From Chondrilla cf. caribensis (lineage: Eukaryota; Porifera; Demospongiae; Chondrillida; Chondrillidae): 64,000 nt of DNA. Where the stretch lies: NCBI GenBank assembly GCA_964020155.1, contig OZ026560.1:643501-707500 (forward strand), written 5' to 3'. Positions 1 to 19,613 of this stretch are shown piece by piece. The translations under genes were made by a program, and so were the position numbers. Below the pieces are notes generated by a model. That model ran no database searches. It saw only the letters and a list, made by a program, of their open reading frames with translations, and had not been told where the DNA came from. Numbering within the stretch: the first letter of the stretch is position 1; each line of letters begins with the position of its first letter.

Positions 1-313
1 AGATCTATGATGCATTATGTGCACTCAGGAGGGCTTGTATGCATCCCAAATTGTGTTGGTGAGTTTGGCACGGACACTGGGCAGCCCTTGGTGACCAGCA
101 ACGTGGTGTCAAATCACCTGAGTGATCACCACAAGGCATATTACACTTATATTGGAATTGGAATGTACATACAAATATAGTATTGAGACCAAACAGTGCA
201 TGTCTATCTCTACTTTTATTTCATCAGCTAAATGTAAATGTAAATGTAAATTTTATTAATAATTAACTTTAATATCCAGTGATGTACTTTTAACTTGTAT
301 TTTATTTTAAGAG
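1..313. other. Unassigned flank left of the satellites
   Basis: No gene is recognised. Frame 1 is open from the window edge to a TAG at 178-180 (59 codons), but it matches no family I know and could be chance. Positions 108-170 reappear in inverted orientation at about 3537-3598, so part of this stretch is repeat-associated. Confidence 0.4.
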
Positions 314-3300
314 TACAGTGCTAAGCACCTTTTTGCGTACCTCATGGGAGAGGGACCCTAACTACATTCAGAGGTGCTTAATATTATTCAATGTATGGGA
401 AGGCATAAGATCAAATAATGCTAAGCACCTTTTTACGTAGCTCATGGGAGAGGGGGCGTGTTAACAAGATATTTTATGAGGGCCTAGCTGTGGACCTACG
501 TATACTAACTTATGAAACAATTTTCATCTCCGTATGTGGTCCCAAACCCCTATCTACATCCAGAGGTGCTTAATGATTTTTTAATGTATGGGAAGGCATA
601 GGATTAAACAATGCTAAGCACCTTTTTGCTTAGCTCATGGTTGAGAGGACGTGTAAAGATATTTTATGAGAACCTAGCTGTGGACCTATACTAACGTATG
701 AAACAAGTTTCATCTCTGTAGGTGGTCCCTAACCCTAACTACATCCGGAGGTGCTTAATACTATTTATTATTATTATTCAATGTATGGGAAGGCATACTT
801 ACGTTGAAAATATATTAAGCACCTTCCAATGTAGCTGGGGTTACGAGCCACCTATTGAGATGGGAATTGTTTCAGAAGTCAGCTCACATCCCCAGCTAGG
901 TCTGTCTAAAATATTAAGCTGACACGCCCCCTCCCCCATGAGCTATGCAAAAAGGTGCTTAGCGTTTTCTCTCCTATACTCTCCCATACATTGAAAAAAT
1001 ATCAAGCACCTTCCAATGTAGCTGGGGTTACGAGCCACCTATTGAGATGGGAATTCTTTCAGAAGTTAGTTCACGTCCCCAGCTAGGTCTGTCTAGAATA
1101 TCAAGTTGACACGCCCCCTCTCCCATGAGCTATGCAAAAAGGTGCTTAACGTTTTCGCTCCTATACTCTCCCATACATTGAAAATATATTAAGCACCTTC
1201 CAATGTAGCTGGGGTTACGAGCCACCTATTGAGATGTGAATTCTTTCAGAAGTTAGTTCACGTCCCCAGCTAGGTCTGTCTAGAATATCAAGTTGACACG
1301 CCCCCTCTCCCATGAGCTATGCAAAAAGGTGCTTAACGTTTTCTCTCCTATACTCTCCCATACATTGAAAATATATTAAGCACCTTCCAATGTAACTGGG
1401 GTTACGAGCCACCTATTGAGATGGGAATTCTTTCAGAAGTTAGTTCATGTCCCCATCTAGGTCTGTCTAAAATACCATGTTGACACGCCCCCTCTCCCAT
1501 GAGCTATGCAAAAAGGTGCTTAGCATTTTCTCTCCTATACTCTCACATACGTACATTGAAAATATATTAAGCACCTTAAGCTTCCAATGTAGCTGGGGTT
1601 ACGAGCCACCTATTGAGATGGGAATTCTTTCAGAAGTTAGTTCACGTCCCCAGCTAGGTCTGTCTAGAATATCAAGTTGACACGCCCCCTCTCCCATGAG
1701 CTATGCAAAAAGGTGCTTAACGTTTTCGCTCCTATACTCTCCCATACATTGAAAATATATTAAGCACCTTCCAATGTAGCTGGGGTTACGAGCCACCTAT
1801 TGAGATGGGAATTCTTTCAGAAGTTAGTTCACGTCCCCAGCTAGGTCTGTCTAGAATATCAAGTTGACACGCCCCCTCTCCCATGAGCTATACAAAAAGG
1901 TGCTTAACGTTTTCGCTCCTATACTCTCCCATACATTGAAAATATATTAAGCACCTTCCAATGTAACTGGGGTTACGAGCCACCTATTGAGATGGGAATT
2001 CTTTCAGAAGTTAGTTCATGTCCCCATCTAGGTCTGTCTAAAATACCATGTTGACACGCCCCCTCTCCCATGAGCTATGCAAAAAGGTGCTTAGCATTTT
2101 CTCTCCTATACTCTCACATACGTACATTGAAAATATATTAAGCACCTTAAGCTTCCAATGTAGCTGGGGTTACGAGCCACCTATTGAGATGGGAATTCTT
2201 TCAGAAGTTAGTTCACGTCCCCAGCTAGGTCTGTCTAGAATATCAAGTTGACACACACCCTCTCCCATGAACTATGCAAAAAGGTGCTTAACGTTTTCTC
2301 TCCTATGCTCTCCCATACATTGAAAATATATTAAGCACCTTCCAATGTAGCTGGGGTTACGAGCCACCTATTGAGATGGGAATTCTTTCAGAAGTTAGTT
2401 CATGTCCCCATCTAGGTCTGTCTAAAATACCATGTTGACACGCCCCCTCCCCCATGAGCTATGCAAAAAGGTGCTTAGCGTTTTCTCTCCTATACTCTCC
2501 CATACGTACATTGAAAATATATTAAGCACCTTCCAATGTAGCTGGGGTTATGGGTCACCTATTGAGATGGGAATTGTTTCAAAAGTTAGCTCGTACTCTC
2601 CGGGCCCATACATTGAAAAAAAATATTAAGCACCTCCCCTTGTAGCTGGGGTACCGGGTTAGCTACGGAGATGGGAATTGTTTCATAAGTTAGTTTATGT
2701 CCCCCACTAGATCTGTCTGAAATATCAAGTTGACACATCTCCTTCTCCATGAGCTATACAAAAAGGTGCTTAGCGTTTTTTTCCCTATACTCTCCCATAC
2801 ATAGAAAAACTATTAAGCACCTCCAATTGTAGCTGGGGTTATGGGTTACCTATTGAGATAGGAATTGTTTCATAAGTTAGTTCAGGTCCTCCCATAGGTA
2901 TTTCTGAAATATCAAGTTGACATGCCCACTTCCTCATGAGCTATACAAAAAGGTGCTTAGCATCTTTTTCCCCTATACTCTCCCATACATAGAAAAATAT
3001 TAAGCACCTCCAATTGTAGCTGAGGGTATTGGTTAGCTATGGAGATGGAAATTGTTTCATAAATTAGTTCACGTCCCCCACTAAGTCTGTCTGAAATATC
3101 AAGTTGACATGCCTCCTTCCCCATGAGCTATACAAAAGGTGCTTAGCGTTTTTTTCTCTATACTCTCCCATACATTGAAAAAATATTAAGCACCTCCAAT
3201 TGTAGCTGGGGTTATGTGTTAGCTACGAAGATGGGAATTGTTTCATAAGTTAGTTTACGTCCCCTACTAGCCCTGCTTGAAATATCAAGTTGACACGCCC

Positions 3301-4002
3301 CCTTCTCCATGAGCTATACAAAAAGGTGCTTAGCGGTTTTTTTCCCTATACTCTTCCATACATAGAAAAACTATTAAGCACCTCCCCTTGTAGCTGAGGG
3401 TATGGGTTAGCTATGGAGATGGGAATTGTTTCATAAGTTAGTTCATGTCCCCCACTAATACGGTCCTTTACATAACAAAAATGATAGGTTTTGTTGCTGA
3501 TGAAAATTCTCTCAGGTGTCCATATGGCACATAGCATTATACATTTGTATGTACATTTCAATATAAGTGTAATACGCCTTGTGGTGATCACTCAGGCAAT
3601 TTCACATTCTGTCGGTAGTTGGGAATCATTTCAGAAGTTAGTTCATGTCCCTAACTAGGTCTGTCTAAAATATCAAGTTGACACGCCCCCTCCCCAAAAG
3701 CTATACAAAATGTGCTTAGCGTTTTCTCTTCTATACTCTTCCATACATTGAAAATATATTAAGCACCTCCAATTGTAGCTGGTGTTGTGGGTTAGCAACG
3801 GATATGGGAATTGTTTCATAAGTTACTTCATGTTACCAGCTAGGTTGGATTAGAATATCAAGTTGGCATGCCCCCTCCCCCATGAGCTATACAAAAAGGT
3901 GCTTAACGTTTTTCCCCTATACTCCCCATACATGGAAAAAATATTAATCATCTCAACTTGTAGCTGGGGTTATGGGTTAAGTACGGAGATGGAAATTGTT
4001 GA
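314..4002. repeat. Satellite array, family 1
   Basis: Tandem monomers of about 187-197 bp. The first few (about 314-790) lie in one orientation; from about 810 to 3960 the rest are reversed. Landmark words are TGACACGCCCCCTCTCCCAT, GCAAAAAGGTGCTTA and ATTAAGCACCTTCCAATG. The word CACGCCCCCT recurs at about 1109, 1296, 1483, 1680, 1867, 2054 and 2438, with spacing 187, 187, 197, 187, 187. This gives a 571-bp three-monomer higher-order period: 1477-1680 is repeated identically at 2048-2251. Copies after 2620 are more diverged. Short open frames inside are by-products of the repeat. Confidence 0.95.
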
Positions 4003-7000
4003 AGGTGGTGCTATGGCCAAATTCTGGCCATAGCACCACAGTCAATGTATGGGGGAGAATAGGGAAAAAATGCTCTTAGCACCATCCTGCATATCTCGTG
4101 GGAGAGGGGGTGTGTCGCCCTGATATTTTCAACAAATCTAGTTGGAGATATGAACTAAGTTATGAAACACTTCTCATCACTTTGTGTTCTCTGTAACCCT
4201 TGTTATTGAAGGTGGTGCTATGGCCAAATTTTGGCCATTTCACCACTGTGACAATGTATGGGAGAGAATGAGAGAAAAACACTTAGCACCACCTCGCATA
4301 GTTCGTGGGAGAGGGGGCGTGTCAACCTGATATTTCCAACAATTCTAGCTGGAGGTGTGAGCTAAGTTATGAAACATGTCCCATCTCCTTGTGTACTTCG
4401 TAACCCTTGTTATTGAAGGTGGTGCTATGGCCAAATTTTGGCCATAGCACCACCCTGCATATCTCTTGGAAAAAGGGGGTGTGTCGCCCTGATATTTTCA
4501 ACAAATCTAGTTGGAGATGTGAGCTAAGTTATGAAACACTTCCCATCACTTTGTGTGCTCTGTAACCCTTGTTATTCAAGGTGGTGCTATGGCCAAATTT
4601 TGGCCATAGCACCATCCTGCATATTTCGTGGGAGATGGGGCGTGTCACCCTGATATTTTCAACAAATCTAGTTGGAGATGTGAACTAAGTTATGAAACAC
4701 TTCCCATCACTTTGTGTGCTCTGTAACCCTTGTTATTGAAGGTGGTGCTATGGCCAAATTTTGGCCATAGCACCATCCTGCATATCTCTTGGAAAAAGGG
4801 GGCATGTCGCCCTGATATTTTCAACAAATCTAGTTGGAGATGTGAACTAAGTTATGAAACACTTCCCATCACTTTGTGTTCTCTGTAACCCTTGTTATTC
4901 AAGGTGGTGCTATGGCCAAATTTTGGCCATAGCACCACAGTCAATGTATGGGGGAGAATAGGGAAAAAATGCCCTTAGCACCATCCTGCATATGTCGTGG
5001 GAGATTGGGCGTGTCACCCTGATATTTTCAACAAATCTAGTTGGAGATGTGAACTAAGTTATGAAACACTTCCCATCACTTTGTGTTCTCTGTAACCCTT
5101 GTTATTCAAGGTGGTGCTATGGCCAAATTTTGGCCATAGCACCACAGTCAATGTATGGGGGAGAATAGGGAAAAAATGCCCTTAGCACCATCCTGCATAT
5201 GTCGTGGGAGATTGGGCGTGTCACCCTGATATTTTCAACAAATCTAGTTGGAGATGTGAACTAAGTTATGAAACACTTCCCATCACTTTGTGTGCTCTGT
5301 AACCCTTGTTATTCAAGGTGGTGCTATGGCCAAATTTTGGCCATAGCACCATCCTGAAAAGGGGGCGTGTCGCCCTGATATTTTCAACAAATCTAGTTGG
5401 AGATGTGAACTAAGTTATGAAACACTTCCCATCACTTTGTGTTCTCTGTAACCCTTGTTATTCAAGGTGGTGCTATGGCCAAATTTTGGCCATAGCACCA
5501 CAGTCAATGTATGGGGGAGAATAGGGAAAAAATGCCCTTAGCACCATCCTGCATATCTCTTGGAAAAAGGGGGCGTGTCGCCCTGATATTTTCAACAAAT
5601 CTAGTTGGAGATGTGAGCTAAGTTATGAAACACTTCCCATCACTTTGTGTTCTCTGTAACCCTTGTTATTCAAGGTGGTGCTATGGCCAAATTTTGGCCA
5701 TAGCACCACAGTCAATGTATGGGAGAGAAAAGGGAAAAAATGCTCTTAGCACCATCCTGCATATCTCGTGGGAGAGGGGGTGTGTCGCCCTGATATTTTC
5801 AACAAATCTAGTTGGAGATGTGAACTAAGTTATGAAACACTTCCCATCACTTTGTGTTCTCTGTAACCCTTGTTATTCAAGGTGGTGCTATGGCCAAATT
5901 TTGGCCATTGCACCACTGTGACAATGTATGGGAGAGAATGAGAGAAAAACACTTAGCACCACCTCGCATAGTTCGTGGGAGAGGGGCGTGTCAACCTGAT
6001 ATTTCCAACAATTCTAGCTGGAGGTGTGAGCTAAGTTATGAAACATGTCCCATCTCCTTGTGTACTTCGTAACCCTTGTTATTGAAGGTGGTGCTATGGC
6101 CAAATTTTGGCCATAGCACCACCCTGCATATCTCTTGGAAAAAGGGGGCGTGTCGCCCTGATATTTTCAACAAATCTAGTTGGAGATGTGAGCTAAGTTA
6201 TGAAACACTTCCCATCACTTTGTGTGCTCTGTAACCCTTGTTATTCAAGGTGGTGCTATGGCCAAATTTTGGCCATAGCACCATCCTGCATATTTCATGG
6301 GAGATGGGGCGTGTCACCCTGATATTTTCAACAAATCTAGTTGGAGATGTGAACTAAGTTATGAAACACTTCCCATCACTTTGTGTTCTCTGTAACCCTT
6401 GTTATTCAAGGTGGTGCTATGGCCAAATTTTGGCCATAGCACCATCCTGCATATCTCTTGGAAAAAGGGGGCGTGTCGCCCTGATATTTTCAACAAATCT
6501 AGTTGGAGATGTGAACTAAGTTATGAAACACTTCCCATCACTTTGTGTTCTCTGTAACCCTTGTTATTCAAGGTGGTGCTATGGCCAAATTTTGGCCATA
6601 GCACCACAGTCAATGTATGGGGGAGAATAGGGAAAAAATGCCCTTAGCACCATCCTGCATATGTCGTGGGAGATTGGGCGTGTCACCCTGATATTTTCAA
6701 CAAATCTAGTTGGAGATGTGAACTAAGTTATGAAACACTTCCCATCACTTTGTGTTCTCTGTAACCCTTGTTATTCAAGGTGGTGCTATGGCCAAAATTT
6801 GGCCATAGCACCATCCTGCATATCTCTTGGAAAAAGGGGGCTTGTCGCCCTGATATTTTCAACAAATCTAGTTGGAGATGTAGCACCACAGTCAATGTAT
6901 GGGGGAGAATAGGGAAAAAATGCCCTTAGCACCATCCTGCATATCTCGTGGGAGAGGGGGCGTGTCGCCCTGATATTTTCAACAAATCTAGTTGGAGATG

Positions 7001-10000
7001 TGAACTAAGTTATGAAACACTTCTCATCACTTTGTGCTCTCTGTAACCCTTGTTATTGAAGGTGGTGCTATGGCCAAATTTTGGCCATAGCACCACTGTG
7101 ACAATGTATGGGAGAGAATGAGAGAAAAACACTTAGCACCACCTCGCATAGTTCGTGGGAGAGGGGGCGTGTCAACCTGATATTTCCAACAATTCTAGCT
7201 GGAGGTGTGATCTAAGTTATGAAACATGTCCCATCTCCTTGTGTACTTCGTAACCCTTGTTATTGAAGGTGGTGCTATGGCCAAATTTTGGCCATAGCAT
7301 TATCCTGTATATCTTGTGGGAGAGGGGGCGTGTCACCCTGATATTTTCAACAAATCTAGTTGGAGATGTGAGCTAAGTTATGAAACACTTCCCATCACTT
7401 TGTGTGCTCTGTAACCCTTGTTATTCAAGGTGGTGCTATGGCCAAATTTTGGCCATAGCACCACAGTCAATGTATGGGGGAGAATAGGGAAAAAATGCCC
7501 TTAGCACCATCCTGCATATCTCGTGGGAGAGGGGGCGTGTCACCCTGATATTTTCAACAAATCTAGTTGGAGATGTGAACTAAGTTATGAAACACTTCCC
7601 ATCACTTTGTGTTCTCTGTAACCCTTGTTATTGAAGGTGGTGCTATGGCCAAATTTTGGCCATAGCACCACTGTGACAATGTATGGGAGAGAATGAGAGA
7701 AAAACACTTAGCACCACCTCGCATAGTTCGTGGGAGAGGGGGCGTGTCAACCTGATATTTCCAACAATTCTAGCTGGAGGTGTGATCTAAGTTATGAAAC
7801 ATGTCCCATCTCCTTGTGTACTTCGTAACCCTTGTTATTGAAGGTGGTGCTATGGCCAAATTTTGGCCATAGCACCATCCTGTATATCTTGTGGGAGAGG
7901 GGGCGTGTCACCCTGATATTTTCAACAAATCTAGTTGGAGATGTGAGCTAAGTTATGAAACACTTCCCATCACTTTGTGTGCTCTGTAACCCTTGTTATT
8001 CAAGGTGGTGCTATGGCCAAATTTTGGCCATAGCACCACAGTCAATGTATGGGGGAGAATAGGGAAAAAATGCCCTTAGCACCATCCTGCATATCTCGTG
8101 GGAGAGGGGGCGTGTCACCCTGATATTTTCAACAAATCTAGTTGGAGATGTGAACTAAGTTATGAAACACTTCCCATCACTTTGTGTGCTCTGTAACCCT
8201 TGTTATTCAAGGTGGTGCTATGGCCAAATTTTGGCCATAGCACCATCCTGCATATCTTGTGGGAAAGGGGGGCGTGTCACCCTGATATTTTCAACAAATC
8301 TAGTTGGAGATGTGAACTAAGTTATGAAACACTTCCCATCACTTTGTGTGCTCTGTAACCCTTGTTATTCAAGGTGGTGCTATGGCCAAATTTTGGCCAT
8401 ATCACCACAGTCAATGTATGGGGGAGAAATAGGGAAAAAATGCCCTTAGCACCATCCTGCATATCTCGTGGGAGATTGGGCGTGTCACCCTGATATTTTC
8501 AACAAATCTAGTTGGAGATGTGAACTAAGTTATGAAACACTTCCCATCACTTTGTGTTCTCTGTAACCCTTGTTATTCAAGGTGGTGCTATGGCCAAAAT
8601 TTGGCCATAGCACCATCCTGCATATCTCTTGGAAAAAGGGGGCATGTCGCCCTGATATTTTCAACAAATCTAGTTGGAGATGTGAACTAAGTTATGAAAC
8701 ACTTCCCATCACTTTGTGTGCTCTGTAACCCTTGTTATTCAAGGTGGTGCTATGGCCAAATTATGGCCATAGCACCACAGTCAATGTATGGGGGAGAATA
8801 GGGAAAAAATGCACTTAGCACCATCCTGCATATCTCGTGGGAGAGGGGGCGTGTCACCCTGATATTTTCAATAAATCTAGTTGGAGATGTGAACTAAGTT
8901 ATGAAACACTTCCCATCACTTTGTGTTCTCTGTAACCCTTGTTATTCAAGGTGGTGCTATGGCCCAATTTTGGCCATAGCACCACAGTCAATGTATGGGG
9001 GAGAATAGGGAAAAAATGCTCTTAGCACCATCCTGCATATCTCGTGGGAGAGGGGGTGTGTCGCCCTGATATTTTCAACAAATCTAGTTGGAGATGTGAA
9101 CTAAGTTATGAAACACTTCCCATCACTTTGTGTTCTCTGTAACCCTTGTTATTTAAGGTGGTGCTATGGCCAAATTTTGGCCATTGCACCACAGTGACTG
9201 TGACAATGTATGGGAGAGAATGAGAGAAAAACACTTAGCACCACCTCGCATAGTTCGTGGGAGAGGGGGCGTGTCAACCTGATATTTCCAACAATTCTAG
9301 CTGGAGGTGTGAGCTAAGTTATGAAACATGTCCCATCTCCTTGTGTATTTCGTAACCCTTGTTATTGAAGGTGGTGCTATGGCCAAATTTTGGCCATTGC
9401 ACCACTGTGACAATGTATGGGAGAGAATAGGAGAAAAACACTTAGCACCACCTCGCATAGTTCGTGGGAGAGGGGGCGTGTCAACCTGATATTTCCAACA
9501 ATTCTAGCTGGAGGTGTGATCTAAGTTATGAAACATGTCCCATCCTCTTGTGTACTTCGTAAATCTTGTTATTGAAGGTGGTGCTATGGCCAAATTTTGG
9601 CCATTGCACCACTGTGACAATGTATGGGAGATAATAGGAGAAAAACACTTAGCACCACCTCACATAGCTTGTGGGAGAGGGGGCGTGTCGACCTGATATT
9701 TCCAACAATTCTAGCTGGAGGTGTGAACTAAGTTATGAAACATGTCCCATCTTCTTGTGTACTTTGTAACTCTTGTTATTGAAGGTGGTGCTATGGCCAA
9801 ATTTTGGCCATTGCACCACAATGTATGGGAGAGAATGAGAGAAAAACACTTAGCACCATCTTGCATAGCTCGTGGGAGAGGGGGCATGTCAACCTGATAT
9901 TTTCAGCAAATCTAGCTGGGGCTGTGAACTAAGTTATGAAACATGTCCCATCTCCTTGTGTACTTCGTAACCCTTGTTATTGGAGGTGGTGCTATGGCCA

Positions 10001-10080
10001 AATTTTGGCCATTACACCACAATGTATGGGAGATAATAGGAGAAAAACACTTAGCACCATCTTGCATAGCTCGTGGGAGC
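4003..10080. repeat. Satellite array, family 2, with a palindrome in each monomer
   Basis: About 32 tandem monomers begin with GAAGGTGGTGCTATGGCC (for example 4208, 4415, 4578, 4740, 4902, 5108, 5315). Two monomer lengths alternate, about 205 bp and about 162 bp. Short ones lack the segment between two AGCACCA words, as expected from recombination or slippage between direct repeats. Each monomer carries an interrupted palindrome: arms GTGGTGCTATGGCCAAA and its complement around one central base. The array ends at about 10080, 370 bp beyond the Cactin stop codon. No coding function is seen. Confidence 0.95.
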
Positions 10081-10453
10081 CAACATGCAAGGTAGGTCTT
10101 CATGGAGGGTAAGCAGTCAAATGAATGTCATTTCTATCATAGTTATATAGCATCTTGCAGGTTACCATGCAGTGTCTACACTTGCAAAAAACAACGCTGA
10201 CCAACAGATGAATTCAACTCGTTGATACAACTCAGTTAACTTGCCATTGCATGCTATCTCAATAATTATTAGTATTGACAAATTTGATTCAGTATTATGA
10301 TATACGTACATCACAAAGAAAAACAGAACACTATTGATAGTTGCAAGAATTTGCATTCACAGCAAAACTTGTACATAGCAAAAGACTGGAAATTAGCTAA
10401 CAAATACACGTATGTACATACGTGTACATACATTTGTACTACGTGTACAAGTA
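10081..10453. other. Spacer beyond the Cactin stop codon
   Basis: AT-rich unique sequence between satellite family 2 and the Cactin stop codon. It probably holds the Cactin 3' UTR on the minus strand. No other gene or clear repeat is seen. Confidence 0.5.
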
Positions 10454-18133
<7,680 letters not shown>

Positions 18134-18216
18134 TTTTGAAGAGGCAAACCCTACTCGTCAATTGTAAGCGCCCGTGAGTTTAGTCTAGCGAGCAAGACCT
18201 AGGCCGTGGATCAAGT
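18134..18216. promoter_or_regulatory. Candidate bidirectional promoter
   Basis: Only 83 bp separate the divergent start codons of Cactin and the THAP-like frame, so both 5' leaders must overlap or be very short. No TATA box is evident. Inferred from geometry only. Confidence 0.4.
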
Positions 18217-18404
18217 ATGATGGTAAATTCGTCCTGTGCACCTTTTTCTTCGAACAGATCCGAGAAGGAAGCAAAGAATGAAGGATTACACTTCTATCGA
18301 ATCCCTAAGAATGCCGAACGGCGACGTCTGTGGTTAATGACACCAACAAGAAGGATTTAACCGCGGCCCCAGCACCTACATTCGCAGTGTTCATTTCGTT
18401 AGAG
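18217..18404 (+). pseudogene. Degenerate THAP-domain exon
   Basis: The frame from ATG 18217 reads 47 codons to a TAA at 18358-18360. Segments such as GLHFYRIPKNAERRRLWL follow the THAP zinc-finger pattern (short Cys-rich start, F-x-R/F-P turn, basic helix, Trp). Where THAP proteins have the first two zinc-binding cysteines this sequence has serines. After the helix a frame change is needed to recover STYIRSVHFVRG, in which the third cysteine is Arg and only the histidine remains. A GTAAGT donor follows at 18405. Three of four zinc ligands and the frame are lost, so this is most likely a pseudogene, or a frame changed by a sequencing error. No downstream exon was recognised. Confidence 0.6.
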
Positions 18405-19184
18405 GTAAGTACGATCTGCTGGTACATGGATAAAAACAAATGTATGATGTGCTATATGCTGCATATGTATGCTTACTTCAAGGGTGTGGATTTGGAGCTA
18501 TTGGGGGCAAATTTGATGCCATAACAGAACTGTACAAATCTGTAAACATTTTTTGGCCTCAACATGCTCAATTTCTATTTTGCACATGGTAGGATCGCAT
18601 ACATGTACATATTGTCTGTATTTACAGAGGTAGGGTGCAGGGTGAATATTGTCGAACACATGTCCAATATTTATGTGGTTCCCGTAGTCCCAGCTGCGGC
18701 CAAAACCTGGTCTCCGAAAAAATTCATTCAGCATGTGTCACAGTTTGTTACTTTCCAAATTTAGGTCAGTGATGAGTGATGTTCCTTAGTTCTGAGGTTG
18801 GAGACTCCAGATGAGTCCATGAAGGAAGGAAGATGGCAAATCCACAAGTTTCTAAATTTTTATTCATTTCAGAATCTATATAATATTATTATATATTTCA
18901 TTTTATTTTTACTATTGCATAAACATTAAATGCAAGAGTAATAATTTTAAGCTAATTTTCTGTGAATACAAAATTAATGTACAGGTATATGATAATTATT
19001 GCTGCATGACATGTATTATATAGCTATGTGTTCACTTTTTACTGCTGTTTTAATGTCGACCCTCGCTGTACACTACTGACTCCTTTGGGACTTGGTAACC
19101 TGGGTGCTATAATTAGAAGGGGACCTGTAAATACAGAGACCGTCATACACAGGCATGATATCATGCACTGCATTTGACAAAGTA
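18405..19184. other. No gene seen
   Basis: AT-rich sequence between the THAP-like remnant and the repeat at 19185. Short open frames on both strands show no recognisable domain. Nothing further is supported. Confidence 0.5.
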
Positions 19185-19368
19185 TTACAGTGCAACCACT
19201 CTATATAGGACACGTTGGGACCATAATTTTAATTTAGTCCTTATTACAAAGGTTTCCTCAATCTAGAGGTCATTTGATACACTACAGTACTACACTGGGA
19301 CACTGAATAGTGTCCTTATTATAGAGGTTTCCACATTTCAGAGGTTTGCAATAGAGAGATTCCAGTGT
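19185..19368. mobile_element. MITE family T1, copy 1
   Basis: Decayed short inverted-repeat element starting TACAGTGCAACCACTCTAT and ending with ATAGAGAGATTCCAGTGTA. Its interior matches the copies at 29602-29829 and 49527-49704. The TA-flanked ends resemble Tc1/mariner-type MITEs. Confidence 0.7.
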
Positions 19369-19613
19369 ATTATATCATTATCATAGAAACTATGCACTCC
19401 ATAAGTTTTAGTGATTGAGATTATTCTGTGTTGCATCATGTGTACATATTAGATGAGTTTCACTGTAACCATCAAACAATGGAAGCTCAATAAAACAATT
19501 ATTATTCACACATGATAACCAGCATAAACACATACATACATAATTACAATAATAGGTGCGATGATAATAACAGTCCAAGTGACGGGTGCAATCAAATTGC
19601 AATTAAAGTACGA

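Noticed and set aside
722..2629. Recurrent 65-67-codon frames with a CSWGYE(P/S)PIEMG core
   Set aside because: Each is one satellite monomer translated. There is no start context or conservation beyond the DNA repeat.
314..10080. CRISPR-like array because of regular palindromic repeats
   Set aside because: Monomers are contiguous with no unique spacers, and the context is an animal nuclear genome.
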